The notes under the pieces were generated by a model that worked only from the letters and a program-made list of their open reading frames with translations, had not been told where the DNA came from and searched no databases. The position numbers and the translations under genes are program-made. This document shows, piece after piece, positions 43,099-52,236 of a stretch of 64,000 bases of DNA (the stretch's first letter is position 1; each line of letters opens with the position of its first letter). This DNA is from an uncultured Caldilineales bacterium (lineage in GTDB: Bacteria; Chloroflexota; Anaerolineae; JAAEKA01), in NCBI GenBank assembly GCA_937907455.1, contig CALESQ010000043.1, positions 1-64,000 of the forward strand, given 5' to 3'.

Positions 43099-44367
43099 TC
43101 AGTTTTTGGCGTTAAGCCACTGCGCGTAGACGCTATCCACCCGCTGATAAATCACTTGCCAGGCATAAGTTTGTTCCACCCAGGCACGTCCAGCTTGACG
43201 CAAGCGCTGGTTGAGATCAGGCTTTTGCAAGGTATCCAGCACAGCCGCAGCAAAATCAGAGGCTTTATCAGCCAACAAAATATTGTCGCCAGCAAGCAAA
43301 TCAATCCCCTCTGCGCCAATAGTAGTAGAAATAATTGGCAAACCCCAAAGCCAGGCATCGAGAATTTTGACACGCATACCACCCCCGGAATGTAGTGGCA
43401 CAACAAAGGCATCGGCCTGTTGCAGGTAGGGCAAGGGATCGGCAACATAACCAGTAACTTCGATGCGGGGATCGCTAGCCAGGGCTTGCACCTCGGCGGG
43501 GGGGTTCTTGCCCACCACGATGAAACGGGCCGTAGGCAAATGCTGCCAGATCAACGGCAATACCTGATCTGCAAACCACAGCACCCCGGCTATGTTAGGA
43601 GGCCAAAACATGGTACCAAGATGAAGAATAGTGGAGGGGAGGAGTAAATCAGAAGGCGCAGATGTGGATAGAGGAGAGATGGGGGCGATCTGTGCAGGGT
43701 CTACGCAGATAGGGACCACAGTTATTTTTTCAGCCACTGTGGCGCGCTCAGGCTGATCAAACAAATCCAGCAGCAGGATGCGGTCTTCTTCGGTGACTGT
43801 CAGCAGGGCATCGTAGCGCCGAATCATGTCGGCCTCGTAGCGGCGGAAGGCACCCGCCTCGCGCCGTGCAATCAGACGGCGAAGGCCGCGACTTTCAGCG
43901 GCCATACGCTCGGTCAGCCGATAAATGGCATTGTGTGCATCAAGCAAGGTTGCAGGTCGCAAGCCGTGGTGTGCAGCTTCGGTCGCGGCCACTTGTCCCC
44001 ACCAGGCCATACTGAGCTGGTCAGCATGAATGACATCAAACGGAGTTTGCTGTACCAGGCCACACAGTAGCCGGGTCATCGTTGCCATCTCGTCACGGGC
44101 AATCACCATGGGCAGGCCGGTGCTTAGCCCTTTAAGCGCAGCTTGCAGGTTGCGCACGGTGGAACGCACGATAGGCACGGTGTAGACGGCATCTGCTACG
44201 CCACGCAGATGTTCGGCATATTCAGGCTTATCATCACTACGCACGAAAGAAACCAGCGTCACCGTGTGTTGCGCGGCCAAGTGGCGCAGCATGTAGTAGG
44301 CACGCACCTTGGGCCCTGCGTCAAGCGGCCAGGGCAGCACCTGGGTCAGGAAGAGGATGCGGGACAT
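43099..44367 (-). CDS. Glycosyltransferase family 4 protein
   Basis: GT-B glycosyltransferase of 422 residues, starting MSRILFLTQVLPWPLDAGPK, a common opening of GT4 enzymes that act in exopolysaccharide loci. FDVIHADQLSMAWWGQVAAT lies in the acceptor half; the donor half has HLGTMFWPPNIAGVLWFADQ, YVADPLPYLQQADAFVVPLH and KILDAWLWGLPIISTTIGAE. Residues encoded by about 43630-43680 (SPLSTSAPSDLLLPST) look like a low-complexity insertion with weak 7-bp periodicity between the two domains. Similar in start and length to the enzyme at 49385-50596. Confidence 0.88.
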   Translation of the reverse strand: MSRILFLTQVLPWPLDAGPKVRAYYMLRHLAAQHTVTLVSFVRSDDKPEYAEHLRGVADAVYTVPIVRSTVRNLQAALKGLSTGLPMVIARDEMATMTRLLCGLVQQTPFDVIHADQLSMAWWGQVAATEAAHHGLRPATLLDAHNAIYRLTERMAAESRGLRRLIARREAGAFRRYEADMIRRYDALLTVTEEDRILLLDLFDQPERATVAEKITVVPICVDPAQIAPISPLSTSAPSDLLLPSTILHLGTMFWPPNIAGVLWFADQVLPLIWQHLPTARFIVVGKNPPAEVQALASDPRIEVTGYVADPLPYLQQADAFVVPLHSGGGMRVKILDAWLWGLPIISTTIGAEGIDLLAGDNILLADKASDFAAAVLDTLQKPDLNQRLRQAGRAWVEQTYAWQVIYQRVDSVYAQWLNAKN

Positions 44368-44482
44368 GAGCTTGTGATCAGAAACTTAACTCCGTGCTCA
44401 GGGCTTGCCGCCCTGCTACAAAACGTATGAGATCAACCTATATGCACAACCGAGCCTGACACAAGAAGCGAGCGCACCCCCC

Positions 44483-45784
44483 TTATCTTTCGGGGAGCAG
44501 CCGTCTTAACGCCAGCGCAGCAAAAAGCAGCATCACTGCATCCACAGGCAAGCGATAGCGCGACATGGCCCAGGTGACAATATGCAACAGGCTGTAGACC
44601 ACGATAAAAAGGTAGAGGAGACGGAAACGATGAATGCTGAAAGCTAAACGGTAAACGGTGAACGACGTAGGACGCAGAGAAAGATAGAGACCGTAAAGCA
44701 TGAAAGGCAGGAAGAGACCAAAGGAAAACACACGACCCAAGTTAAAGACCAGAGACGAATCGGCGGTAGGCCAGAATTCGAAATAGTCGCGCACACGGCT
44801 AAGGGAAAGCAACAGGTAGCGCGCCGGATCAGCCAGCACAAAGCCAATGCCGCGCGCCATCAACGCTTTATCCCATTGGGCTTCGTTTAAGTTCTGATCA
44901 AGCAGGTCATCAGGCAACGGCGCAGCCGCGTATTCTTGAAAGCTTGTACCATGCAGCGGATGTTGTGCGGAGTACATGGCATAGCCAGCATTGGAATTAA
45001 GCAGTAGAAAATCGCCGTACACACGGTAGTTGCGCAGGGTAAAAGGAAGGATGAAAAGCAACGTAACGCCCGCGGCAATGCTTAAGGCAACAAAGGCGCT
45101 GGCCAGGCGACGCTGACGATAGCCCACCCATAGCAAATACAGCGCCAACACAACGACCCAAGGTAAAATAGATTGACGGAGCAACGCGGCCACACCCAAA
45201 CTAGCACCAAAACTAAGTGCCAACGCAGGTGAAATAGACCGATCAGCACGCAGCATTTGCTCGACAGCCAGCCCACGCTCCAGCGACCAGAGCAACGCGC
45301 AAATAAACAGCCCTTCGGTTTGTACCATAGCCCCGTAAAGCACAAAATAAGCGTAAACTGCGCCCAGCAACGCGACTAAGTGATGAATAGTAAAGGAGAA
45401 GCGGTACACCGTAAACGGCGGAAGGGCAAAGGTGCGCCGTGACAAGCGATAGAGTAGAAGAGGCAGCAAAATGCCGGTCAACACTGCACCCGCCAGACGC
45501 GCAGCCATCGGATGAAAGCCTGTTAGGGTATAGACTGCGGCAACAAAAGCACCATAAAGAAAGGACCAGTGCGCGGTGGGCGTATTCTCCGGAACAAAAG
45601 GATAGGAGGCGGAGGGAAAGCTGTAGCCATAGCCCTGCGCCACGCGCCACGCCAGAGTAGAATACGAGGTTTCATCCTTGGCCGGCGGCGTGGAATCGCC
45701 CAGGTAAAAAGCGACCCCGACGCGCAGCAACACGGCGAGTGCCAAGATTGCGATCAGAGCCGAGCGGTGATGTTTTGAGGGCAT
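44483..45784 (-). CDS. Membrane glycosyltransferase (GT39/ArnT-like)
   Basis: Polytopic GT-C protein (433 residues) that probably uses a polyprenyl-phosphate sugar. The first loop has the acidic DSTPPAKDETSYSTLAWRVA motif, followed by roughly 9-10 hydrophobic segments. Two in-frame stretches, PFTVYRFSFTIHHL (residues 123-136) and SFTVYRLAFSIHRF (near 374-387), are almost the same although they lie in unrelated parts of the protein; both are translated from heptamer tandem DNA (44625-44666 and about 45378-45420). They appear to be insertions tolerated in loops. Otherwise a normal family member. Confidence 0.82.
   Translation of the reverse strand: MPSKHHRSALIAILALAVLLRVGVAFYLGDSTPPAKDETSYSTLAWRVAQGYGYSFPSASYPFVPENTPTAHWSFLYGAFVAAVYTLTGFHPMAARLAGAVLTGILLPLLLYRLSRRTFALPPFTVYRFSFTIHHLVALLGAVYAYFVLYGAMVQTEGLFICALLWSLERGLAVEQMLRADRSISPALALSFGASLGVAALLRQSILPWVVVLALYLLWVGYRQRRLASAFVALSIAAGVTLLFILPFTLRNYRVYGDFLLLNSNAGYAMYSAQHPLHGTSFQEYAAAPLPDDLLDQNLNEAQWDKALMARGIGFVLADPARYLLLSLSRVRDYFEFWPTADSSLVFNLGRVFSFGLFLPFMLYGLYLSLRPTSFTVYRLAFSIHRFRLLYLFIVVYSLLHIVTWAMSRYRLPVDAVMLLFAALALRRLLPER
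44625..44666 (-). repeat. In-frame heptamer array in glycosyltransferase gene
   Basis: Six contiguous 7-bp words on the plus strand (aaacgat, gaatgct, gaaagct, aaacggt, aaacggt, gaacgac). On the coding strand they give SFTVYRLAFSIHRF. A degenerate second copy in the same gene, about 45378-45420, gives FTVYRFSFTIHH. Confidence 0.75.
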
Positions 45785-45887
45785 AAGACCGAAGGTTTTA
45801 AACGTTAGGTAGGAAAGAAAGGGTTGTCAGCATTCGAGAAGCGTTGTTTCGTCTGAACCGCAGCAAGTGGCTGCCTGCAGGGCGCGG

Positions 45888-46856
45888 TTAGAACCGCGAC
45901 AGATCGAGCAACAGACGGCGAAACAGGCGTGCCTGAGGTTGCCAGGCAGGGTGCAACAGGCTGCCTACGCTCATCAGCACAGCGCGGGGCAAATAAGCCA
46001 GCGCCAGCAAAAACTTATACCAGGCTGAACGCGCCACGCCGCCGAACTTACGAAAGAACTGCACTTTGGAGCGGTACAATTGCAGGTACATGTCCTGACG
46101 CACCTGCTTGCTGCTGGCCTCGCCAAAATGCGTGACCTCGGCCTGTGGCAGATACCAGAGCTGCCAGCCGGCACGTGCCAGGCGATAGCACAAATCTACT
46201 TCTTCGGTATACATGAAATAGCGGTCGTCCAGCAGCCCTACCTGATCCAACGCAGCACGGCGAAGCAGCAAGCACGCGCCTTTGATGACCTCCACAGGTC
46301 GCGCAATGGTTGTATCCCAGGTTTCCTGACGATAGCTAGCCAGCGGCCAGAGACGATCGAGAAAACTCAGGCGCCAGAATTCGCGCCAAGGGGTGAGCAT
46401 AGGATGCACTGATGGCTGCAATGACCCATCGCCGTTAAGCAAGCGCGGCCCGCAACCTCCGGCCTCAGGATGAGTCTCCATAAATGCTACCATGGCTGCC
46501 AATGCGCCGCCATGCACTACGGTGTCGCTGTTGAGTAACAAGACATAGCGCCCCCGACTATGGCAGATAGCCTGATTGTTAGCACGGGCAAAACCAACAT
46601 TCTGCTGATTTTCGATCAACTGTACGGCGGGAAAACGTTCACGTACCATGGCCGCGCTGCCGTCAGTGCTGGCATTATCTACGACGATATACTCAGAAGT
46701 TACGGGTGGCAGATGGCACGTTGCCACCTGCCATGTTTTACTTGCCAGCGACTTAAGACACCCGGCCAACAGGTCATTGGTATTCCAGTTGACTACGAGA
46801 ATGGAAAGATCGCAGGTTCCGGAAGGCAAATCAGGAGTAGCAAGGGACACAGGCAT
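45888..46856 (-). CDS. Glycosyltransferase family 2 protein
   Basis: GT-A, inverting glycosyltransferase (322 residues) of the rhamnosyltransferase-like group. LSILVVNWNTNDLLAGCLKS opens the domain, followed by EYIVVDNASTDGS and the metal-binding LLLNSDTVV; the later KGACLLLRRAALDQVGLLD and FMYTEEVDLCYRLARAGW motifs are typical. Residues 38-55 (ASKTWQVATCHLPPVTS) are absent from the usual spacing between the first beta strand and EYIVVDNAS. They are encoded by four heptamers in inverted pairs, so this looks like an in-frame insertion. A C-terminal hydrophobic segment may attach it to the membrane. Confidence 0.88.
   Translation of the reverse strand: MPVSLATPDLPSGTCDLSILVVNWNTNDLLAGCLKSLASKTWQVATCHLPPVTSEYIVVDNASTDGSAAMVRERFPAVQLIENQQNVGFARANNQAICHSRGRYVLLLNSDTVVHGGALAAMVAFMETHPEAGGCGPRLLNGDGSLQPSVHPMLTPWREFWRLSFLDRLWPLASYRQETWDTTIARPVEVIKGACLLLRRAALDQVGLLDDRYFMYTEEVDLCYRLARAGWQLWYLPQAEVTHFGEASSKQVRQDMYLQLYRSKVQFFRKFGGVARSAWYKFLLALAYLPRAVLMSVGSLLHPAWQPQARLFRRLLLDLSRF
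46706..46733 (-). repeat. Inverted heptamer pairs inside glycosyltransferase gene
   Basis: Four 7-bp words gtggcag, atggcac, gttgcca, cctgcca: the last two are near-complements of the first two, making a small hairpin inside the coding sequence. Confidence 0.65.
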
Positions 46857-46901
46857 TTCCTGGCGTCAGAAATTCAAAGTAAACGGTTCGGCCCTTACCG
46901 C

Positions 46902-48320
46902 TCACCCGTTCTTATCATCGTTAACTGACTGGGGCATGTTATCCAGGGCTACCAGTCCCCCCATAAACAGCCAAACCAATACACTGGCTTGAAAGCCAAT
47001 GAAGCCGATGTTATAAACAAAAGGCAGAATCCAGTCAGCAAAAGCCATTAATACCAACGCACCTACGCCGGCTGCCAGCATCCCATTGACATAGGCCACA
47101 GCAAACCCAACTGTGAAACGCCGACGCAACCGTGCACCTAGCTGTGCGATCTCCCAAACAAACCAGACAAACAGCGTCAGACCCAGCAGGCCACCATGAG
47201 CAAACAGGTCCACATAGTTATTGTGGGAATTGACCAAGGGGTTGAGCCAATAGATGCGTTGATAGAGAAGTGGCGTGGCGTTGGCATAAGGCCGATAGGC
47301 CGCCGGCCCCAGCCCGGTAATGGGGTTACGCAGAGTAACTTCGATCACACGTTGTATCAATACCAAGCGCGAGCCACCGCTTTCTGTCCATTCAGCATCA
47401 CCACCGGCAAACTGGTAAATGGTGGGAAAGGCAAGCCCCATTATAATGAGCGCCACAACTGCCAGAAGAGCAAACCAGCGGGCACGAGGAAAGCGCAACC
47501 AGAACAGGGTAACCAGGACTACGGCCAGTCCCACCCAATTTGAGACTGCCTCTTGCTGGGCAACAAGGGCATAAATCAAGGTAGCTAACAGGATAGCTAT
47601 CAGAAAAACTTTCCAGCCTAAAGCAAGCTTGTTATTCCAAAGCAACTGCCCACCAGCCAGCGCAGCCAGCAATATCCACAAGGGAGCACGTGCGAAAGCG
47701 AACGTAGTGATAGGAGCTGTTACCGCCGCCAGTCCAGGGACAGCCTGTACAATAGCCGTGCCACCAGCAAAGAACAAAAAGAAAGCAACAATACGCCAAA
47801 GCGTTTTTTCATCGGCTGCCAGGTTAGCCATTAACCAAAAAGCCAGTGCCGACAATACAAAGATACCCCATTGCGCTAACTGCACCAACAGGAAGTTGTT
47901 GTTCAGTGGAATGAGCGGGTCCCAAATGGCTCGACCAATTAGCAACGATACGAGACTGGCGAGTAAGAACAGCATCAACGGACGGTTGACCGAAGAGGAG
48001 ATGATGCCGAAACGGCCGCGGATTACTTGGTCCAACAACCAGATTGCGGCAACACCCGGAAGCAACAACGTAACCGCATTGAGGCTGACTTCTGTACCGG
48101 TACTGATAGTGACAGGCACAGCCAATGCAGCAACAATCAGCGCGACAAGCCCCAACACCGGCCTGCGCAGCAAAATCAAACCACCAAACCCAGCGAACAA
48201 CACAGCCAGCCAAAACACGGAGGCGCGTAGCCCCAGCAAAAAAGCCAGCGCCAGCACGGCAGCAACGATCAACAACGTTACATTGTATTGTCGGGAGGGC
48301 AAACGCAGGGAGGACAACAT
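46902..48320 (-). CDS. O-antigen ligase/polymerase-like membrane protein
   Basis: Polytopic membrane protein (472 residues, about 12 hydrophobic segments) of the Wzy/WaaL superfamily. The C-terminal half has GGSRLVLIQRVIEVTLRNPI, TGLGPAAYRPYAN and a loop with NPLVNSHNNYVDLFAHGGLL, whose histidine and following hydrophobic stretch match the family. I chose ATG 48320 (MLSSLRLPSRQYNVTLL) because the longer TTG-started frame would overlap the methyltransferase gene upstream. It probably polymerises or ligates the glycan of this locus; a related protein is at 15.0-16.4 kb. Confidence 0.82.
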   Translation of the reverse strand: MLSSLRLPSRQYNVTLLIVAAVLALAFLLGLRASVFWLAVLFAGFGGLILLRRPVLGLVALIVAALAVPVTISTGTEVSLNAVTLLLPGVAAIWLLDQVIRGRFGIISSSVNRPLMLFLLASLVSLLIGRAIWDPLIPLNNNFLLVQLAQWGIFVLSALAFWLMANLAADEKTLWRIVAFFLFFAGGTAIVQAVPGLAAVTAPITTFAFARAPLWILLAALAGGQLLWNNKLALGWKVFLIAILLATLIYALVAQQEAVSNWVGLAVVLVTLFWLRFPRARWFALLAVVALIIMGLAFPTIYQFAGGDAEWTESGGSRLVLIQRVIEVTLRNPITGLGPAAYRPYANATPLLYQRIYWLNPLVNSHNNYVDLFAHGGLLGLTLFVWFVWEIAQLGARLRRRFTVGFAVAYVNGMLAAGVGALVLMAFADWILPFVYNIGFIGFQASVLVWLFMGGLVALDNMPQSVNDDKNG

Positions 48321-48327
48321 AGGCAAA

Positions 48328-49392
48328 TTAAACAAGGTGATGTTTGGGTTTGGCCACGATACAGGCAAAATCGCTGGTCAAATCACCGGATGCCAACAAT
48401 GCATCCTCGATCTGAAACAGAATGTCCAGCCATTGCTCGCCGGCTGCGTCCTGGAAGTTACCGGCAATATCGGCCAGCAGGAATTGCAGGATGGAGCCGC
48501 CAAGGGGGCGATTTTCCAGTATATCGAACTGAGTTTCCAGAATCGAAACGATCTCGTCAGCGCGGATCGCTTCGCTGGGATCCACAGCAATGACTGAGCG
48601 CTCCGTCGGTACAGCTATTTCTTTGACCGGGCGCTGGCCGGAATGCAGGGCTTGTTGTTTTCGCCAGAGGCGCTGCGCGGTTGAAAGCAACGTTCCTTCA
48701 CGCACCTTGTCCAAAACGCGACGAGCTACCCAAGCAGCTTTTTTGCGACGCGGGCGGGCCGCGTCTGCTATGGCCCCGCCCGTAGCAGAGAGGGCAGGTG
48801 CAGGAAGCAATCGGTAAGACATAGGCAACAACTGCAAACACGCTTCAATCACCTGGCGTTGGCGCGCAGGAAACTGAAACCGATTAGCACCTACATACTC
48901 GTATAATACAACCAGGCCATCCGGCTTTAGGGCTTGCGCCACCTGAGCAAAAACATGTTCCAGACGGCTGAAATGATGCGCGGCACTTACAATCCAGACC
49001 ACATCATACCGACCTGGGGCCAATTGAATGTGGTCAATATCAGCAACAGCATAATTGATATGGGTAAACCCAGCAGCCAACGCCGCGTGGGAGGCATCAG
49101 CGATCGATTCGGCGGACAGATCGAAGGCATCACAGGTAACGAATGCCTGACGCGCAGCAAGATCGCGTTCGATACGCCCCCGCCCGCATCCCAGGCTCAG
49201 GCAACGCTCAACTGGTGTGGCATCAGGCAGCCAGGTTTGCAGGGTATGGGCAATCCAGTTACCGTCCGGCCTGCCGCTTTCCTTCAGGGCCAGCCGTTGC
49301 TGTACCTTGGGATGCTGTAGCCAGAAGACAATCTCATCGGTGTTCCAGGGATCGCTATCCCAGTGGTCAATGGTAGCTGAATGATCAGGCAT
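48328..49392 (-). CDS. Class I SAM-dependent methyltransferase
   Basis: Predicted S-adenosylmethionine methyltransferase (354 residues) for sugar or glycan-terminus methylation. The Rossmann fold has the SAM-binding motif CLSLGCGRGRIERDLA near residue 75, then FDLSAESIADASHAALAAGF and YDVVWIVSAAHHFSRLEHVF. The C-terminal 130 residues are not part of the core fold and are unassigned. It overlaps the glycosyltransferase gene upstream by 8 nt, in line with translational coupling. Substrate unknown. Confidence 0.85.
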   Translation of the reverse strand: MPDHSATIDHWDSDPWNTDEIVFWLQHPKVQQRLALKESGRPDGNWIAHTLQTWLPDATPVERCLSLGCGRGRIERDLAARQAFVTCDAFDLSAESIADASHAALAAGFTHINYAVADIDHIQLAPGRYDVVWIVSAAHHFSRLEHVFAQVAQALKPDGLVVLYEYVGANRFQFPARQRQVIEACLQLLPMSYRLLPAPALSATGGAIADAARPRRKKAAWVARRVLDKVREGTLLSTAQRLWRKQQALHSGQRPVKEIAVPTERSVIAVDPSEAIRADEIVSILETQFDILENRPLGGSILQFLLADIAGNFQDAAGEQWLDILFQIEDALLASGDLTSDFACIVAKPKHHLV

Positions 49393-50596
49393 GAGGTTGG
49401 TTTTTGTGGTAAATAGCGTTGCTTAGCAAGGCGGTAAAGCGCCGGCCAATAACATCCCAATCGTAGCGCTCTTCTACCAACCGGCGTGCATTGTGACGCA
49501 AGCGGGCGGCCAAGGAGTCATCGGTCAGCAGAGTCAGCACTGCCCGGGTAAAGGTCGGCGGATCATCGGCCAGCAACAAATGTTCGCCATTGACTACCTC
49601 CAAACCCTCTGCGCCTTTGAAGGTGGCCACCACCGGCGTGCCCAGCGCCATAGCTTCCAGAATTTTTAAGCGTGTGCCGCCGCCCTGACGAATGGGAGCA
49701 ATCGCCGCGCTCGCCTCGGCCACAGGCAGGCGCACATCCTCGACCAGGCCGCTCAAACGCACGTGGTCATCTAAGGCCAGTCCTGACAAATCAACGCCCG
49801 CGGTTGAGCCGGTGATGGTAAGAGTTGCCGCGGGAACCTGGCGACGCACAGCAGGCCAGACGTGCTGCAAAAACCACTGCATGGCGTCGTAGTTGGCGTT
49901 GTAGGTGAGGCTGCCGTTGAAAACCAAAGCATTCGGCCGACGGGTAGCCACGTTGGGCTGGTTATGGGTGCAGTCTACCCCATTCGGCGTCAGCTCCACC
50001 CGCGAATGCTCCGCGCCAAGCAAAGCCGCAGCAGCTCGACGATCCGCTTCGGAGACCATAGTGATCAAATCAAAGCGACGATAGAGGCGTTTTTCATAGA
50101 TACGACTTTTACGCCAGCTAAGCCAGGCGCGTGTGCGTTGCAGCCCGCCATACGTTTGTTGATAGCGTTCATACGCCCAGCGGGTCATGGCATTGTGTTC
50201 TTCCAGAACACAGACTGTCTTCGGTGGGGCTTGCAATGCGTAGTCGGCCATCATGCCGGTGGAAGCAATCACCGCATCAAAGGCAATGGCTTGCAACGCC
50301 TTGTCTACGGCCTGTTGCATGGCCGGTATTGGGCGAGAGGCCATAGGCCGCGCAGAGAGAAAAGTGGCAAGCGCGCCGGCGCGGTTAACGACAAACGGCT
50401 CCAGCGGCACTGTTTCCACCGCGTAGCACCATTCATACAGGTCTCCTCTCACATCAGGCCGTGCAGTGGAGAAGGCAAAGGACAGTAAAGAGACTTTATG
50501 CTCGGCAGCAAGGGCACGCAGCAGATAGTAGACCCGCAGCTTGGAGCCGTTGTCTGGCGGATAGGGAAACCAGGTGGCAAGGAAAAGGATACGCAT
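49385..50596 (-). CDS. Glycosyltransferase family 4 protein
   Basis: GT-B glycosyltransferase (403 residues). It starts MRILFLATWFPYPPDNGSKL and shares its overall plan with the enzyme at 43099-44367. The donor half has LVFNGSLTYNANYDAMQWFL, RLPVAEASAAIAPIRQGGGT and RLKILEAMALGTPVVATFKG, matching the UDP- or GDP-sugar pocket of GT4. It overlaps the downstream methyltransferase gene by 8 nt and follows the acyltransferase gene after a 2-nt gap, so it is part of the same transcript. Confidence 0.88.
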   Translation of the reverse strand: MRILFLATWFPYPPDNGSKLRVYYLLRALAAEHKVSLLSFAFSTARPDVRGDLYEWCYAVETVPLEPFVVNRAGALATFLSARPMASRPIPAMQQAVDKALQAIAFDAVIASTGMMADYALQAPPKTVCVLEEHNAMTRWAYERYQQTYGGLQRTRAWLSWRKSRIYEKRLYRRFDLITMVSEADRRAAAALLGAEHSRVELTPNGVDCTHNQPNVATRRPNALVFNGSLTYNANYDAMQWFLQHVWPAVRRQVPAATLTITGSTAGVDLSGLALDDHVRLSGLVEDVRLPVAEASAAIAPIRQGGGTRLKILEAMALGTPVVATFKGAEGLEVVNGEHLLLADDPPTFTRAVLTLLTDDSLAARLRHNARRLVEERYDWDVIGRRFTALLSNAIYHKNQPHA

Positions 50597-50598
50597 AT

Positions 50599-51234
50599 TT
50601 ATCCGAAAAACTTTCGGTAATCCAACTGGTAAGTTAGGCCTTGTTCCCTTTGTCCAATTTGTCTGGCCGGCACACCACCCACGATGGCATAGGTTGGCAC
50701 ATCGCGGGTTACCACTGCGCCGGCAGCCACCACCGCGCCTTCGGCAATGCGCACGCCTGGTAACACAATTGCCCGCGTGCCGATAAACACACGGTTTTCG
50801 ATATGAATGGCTGCGCCGCGATTAGCAAAATCGGAGCTGTTCGGATCATGTTCCAAAGTCAACAACGCTACACCTTCGGAAATGCTAACGTTGTCGCCAA
50901 TCGTCAGGCCCATGCGTCCATCAAGCAATACATCTCGATTGATCACATTATGCGAACCGATGATGACACCCCCGGGCCGATAGAAACGACAGCCGCGATG
51001 GATGCTGTTATGCGAGCCGAGCTGCACGCCGAGCATATAACGATACAAGATGCTGCGAAACATATGAGAGGGGATGCGCCCTATCATTTCCGCTAAAAAA
51101 TCGCGGGCATCTACCCAATGCCAATAGAGTTGATGCAGAAACGATTTGAGAGGACGCGGTGCAATGTGTCTCACGCTCTGTGGCAGACGGTTTTTTACTT
51201 TTTCTTGATCCTGCGAAAAATCATTATTCATCAT
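50599..51234 (-). CDS. Left-handed beta-helix acyltransferase (WcaF/maltose acetyltransferase-like)
   Basis: Hexapeptide-repeat O-acetyltransferase (211 residues) that probably acetylates a sugar of the glycan with acetyl-CoA. The repeat region runs from GGVIIGSHNVINRDVLLDGR through IGDNVSISEGVALLTLEHD and IHIENRVFIGTRAIVLPGVR to IAEGAVVAAGAVVTRDVPTY, with the catalytic histidine expected in LEHDPN. The N-terminal 80 residues hold a predicted helix rather than a membrane domain. It starts at ATG 51234 (MMNNDFSQDQ). Confidence 0.87.
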   Translation of the reverse strand: MMNNDFSQDQEKVKNRLPQSVRHIAPRPLKSFLHQLYWHWVDARDFLAEMIGRIPSHMFRSILYRYMLGVQLGSHNSIHRGCRFYRPGGVIIGSHNVINRDVLLDGRMGLTIGDNVSISEGVALLTLEHDPNSSDFANRGAAIHIENRVFIGTRAIVLPGVRIAEGAVVAAGAVVTRDVPTYAIVGGVPARQIGQREQGLTYQLDYRKFFG

Positions 51235-51258
51235 TACGTTGTTGCAGAGAACATCAAA

Positions 51259-52236
51259 TTATGAAGGCTTGTTTTCTCTATAAATAGGATAGCACACGGC
51301 AGCCACGTCGTCTCCCATCTTGCCCCACCGGCCCAGCACCGCATCACGCAGTGCCAGAGTCCGTGCATTGCGATTAGGTCGTCGCACGCCATGGTGGGAT
51401 TTTACACTATAGGCTGCGATGGCCAACAAGTTGCGAACAGCGACGCGGAATAAGCTGGCAGCACGGGGAACGCCATGTAAGTGCTTTCCGAGGAAGAGCA
51501 CGAGGTTGCGCGTCATATAATAGTCCGTTGCGGGTGAGGCTGTGCCCATAGCAGCAGAGATGCGATGCCAGAGATGGGCTTGTGGCTGATAAACAATTCG
51601 CCAGCCTGCTCTCTGCACGCGCACACACCAGTCTGTCTCTTCATAGTAGATGAAGAATCGAGGATCGAGCAGACCGATCTGTACAATAGCTTGTCGGCGC
51701 CAACACATGGCACAACCGCTGGCAAAGTCCACATCCTGCAAAACATCATCAATGTTGCTATCGATTTGCTCAGCCTGACGGCGAATCGAACCGCCCGATC
51801 TCCAATCGATACTTGCGCCCGCACACCAGATGCGTTTGGGATCATCGTAGTAGTAAATTTTGGGTGTCACAACGCCGATCCTGGTATCTTGCTGTGCAGT
51901 CTGGAGCAGGATTGACAGCATTTGCGCATCAACTACCGTGTCATTGTTGAGCAGCATGATGTACTCAGCCGGCCCTTGAAGCGCATAGCGAATGCCCACA
52001 TTATTGCCTTCGGCAAAGCCCAGGTTGTCGCCGTTCTCCAGCACGGTGATGTACGGAAAAAGATCACGAATAGCCACAACCGTATCGTCACGTGAGCCAT
52101 TATCAACAACGATAATCTGCAACCGGTCAGATGGATAGTCCATCTCAGCCAGCGACTCCAGACAGTCCAGGGTCAGGTCACGCTGATTCCAGGTGAGGAT
52201 GATGATAGCGACGAAGGGATATAGATCTTGGGTCAT
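51259..52236 (-). CDS. Glycosyltransferase family 2 protein
   Basis: GT-A glycosyltransferase of 325 residues. FVAIIILTWNQRDLTLDCLE starts the fold, LQIIVVDNGSRDDTVVAIRD follows, and the DxD-like metal motif is in IMLLNNDTVVD. FASGCAMCWRRQAIVQIGLL and FFIYYEETDWCVRVQRAGW complete the rhamnosyltransferase-like pattern. The start is ATG 52236, whose ATGA overlaps the stop of the epimerase gene; the longer frame seen upstream would run well into that gene. No insertion like that in the GT2 at 45888-46856 is present. Confidence 0.88.
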   Translation of the reverse strand: MTQDLYPFVAIIILTWNQRDLTLDCLESLAEMDYPSDRLQIIVVDNGSRDDTVVAIRDLFPYITVLENGDNLGFAEGNNVGIRYALQGPAEYIMLLNNDTVVDAQMLSILLQTAQQDTRIGVVTPKIYYYDDPKRIWCAGASIDWRSGGSIRRQAEQIDSNIDDVLQDVDFASGCAMCWRRQAIVQIGLLDPRFFIYYEETDWCVRVQRAGWRIVYQPQAHLWHRISAAMGTASPATDYYMTRNLVLFLGKHLHGVPRAASLFRVAVRNLLAIAAYSVKSHHGVRRPNRNARTLALRDAVLGRWGKMGDDVAAVCYPIYRENKPS

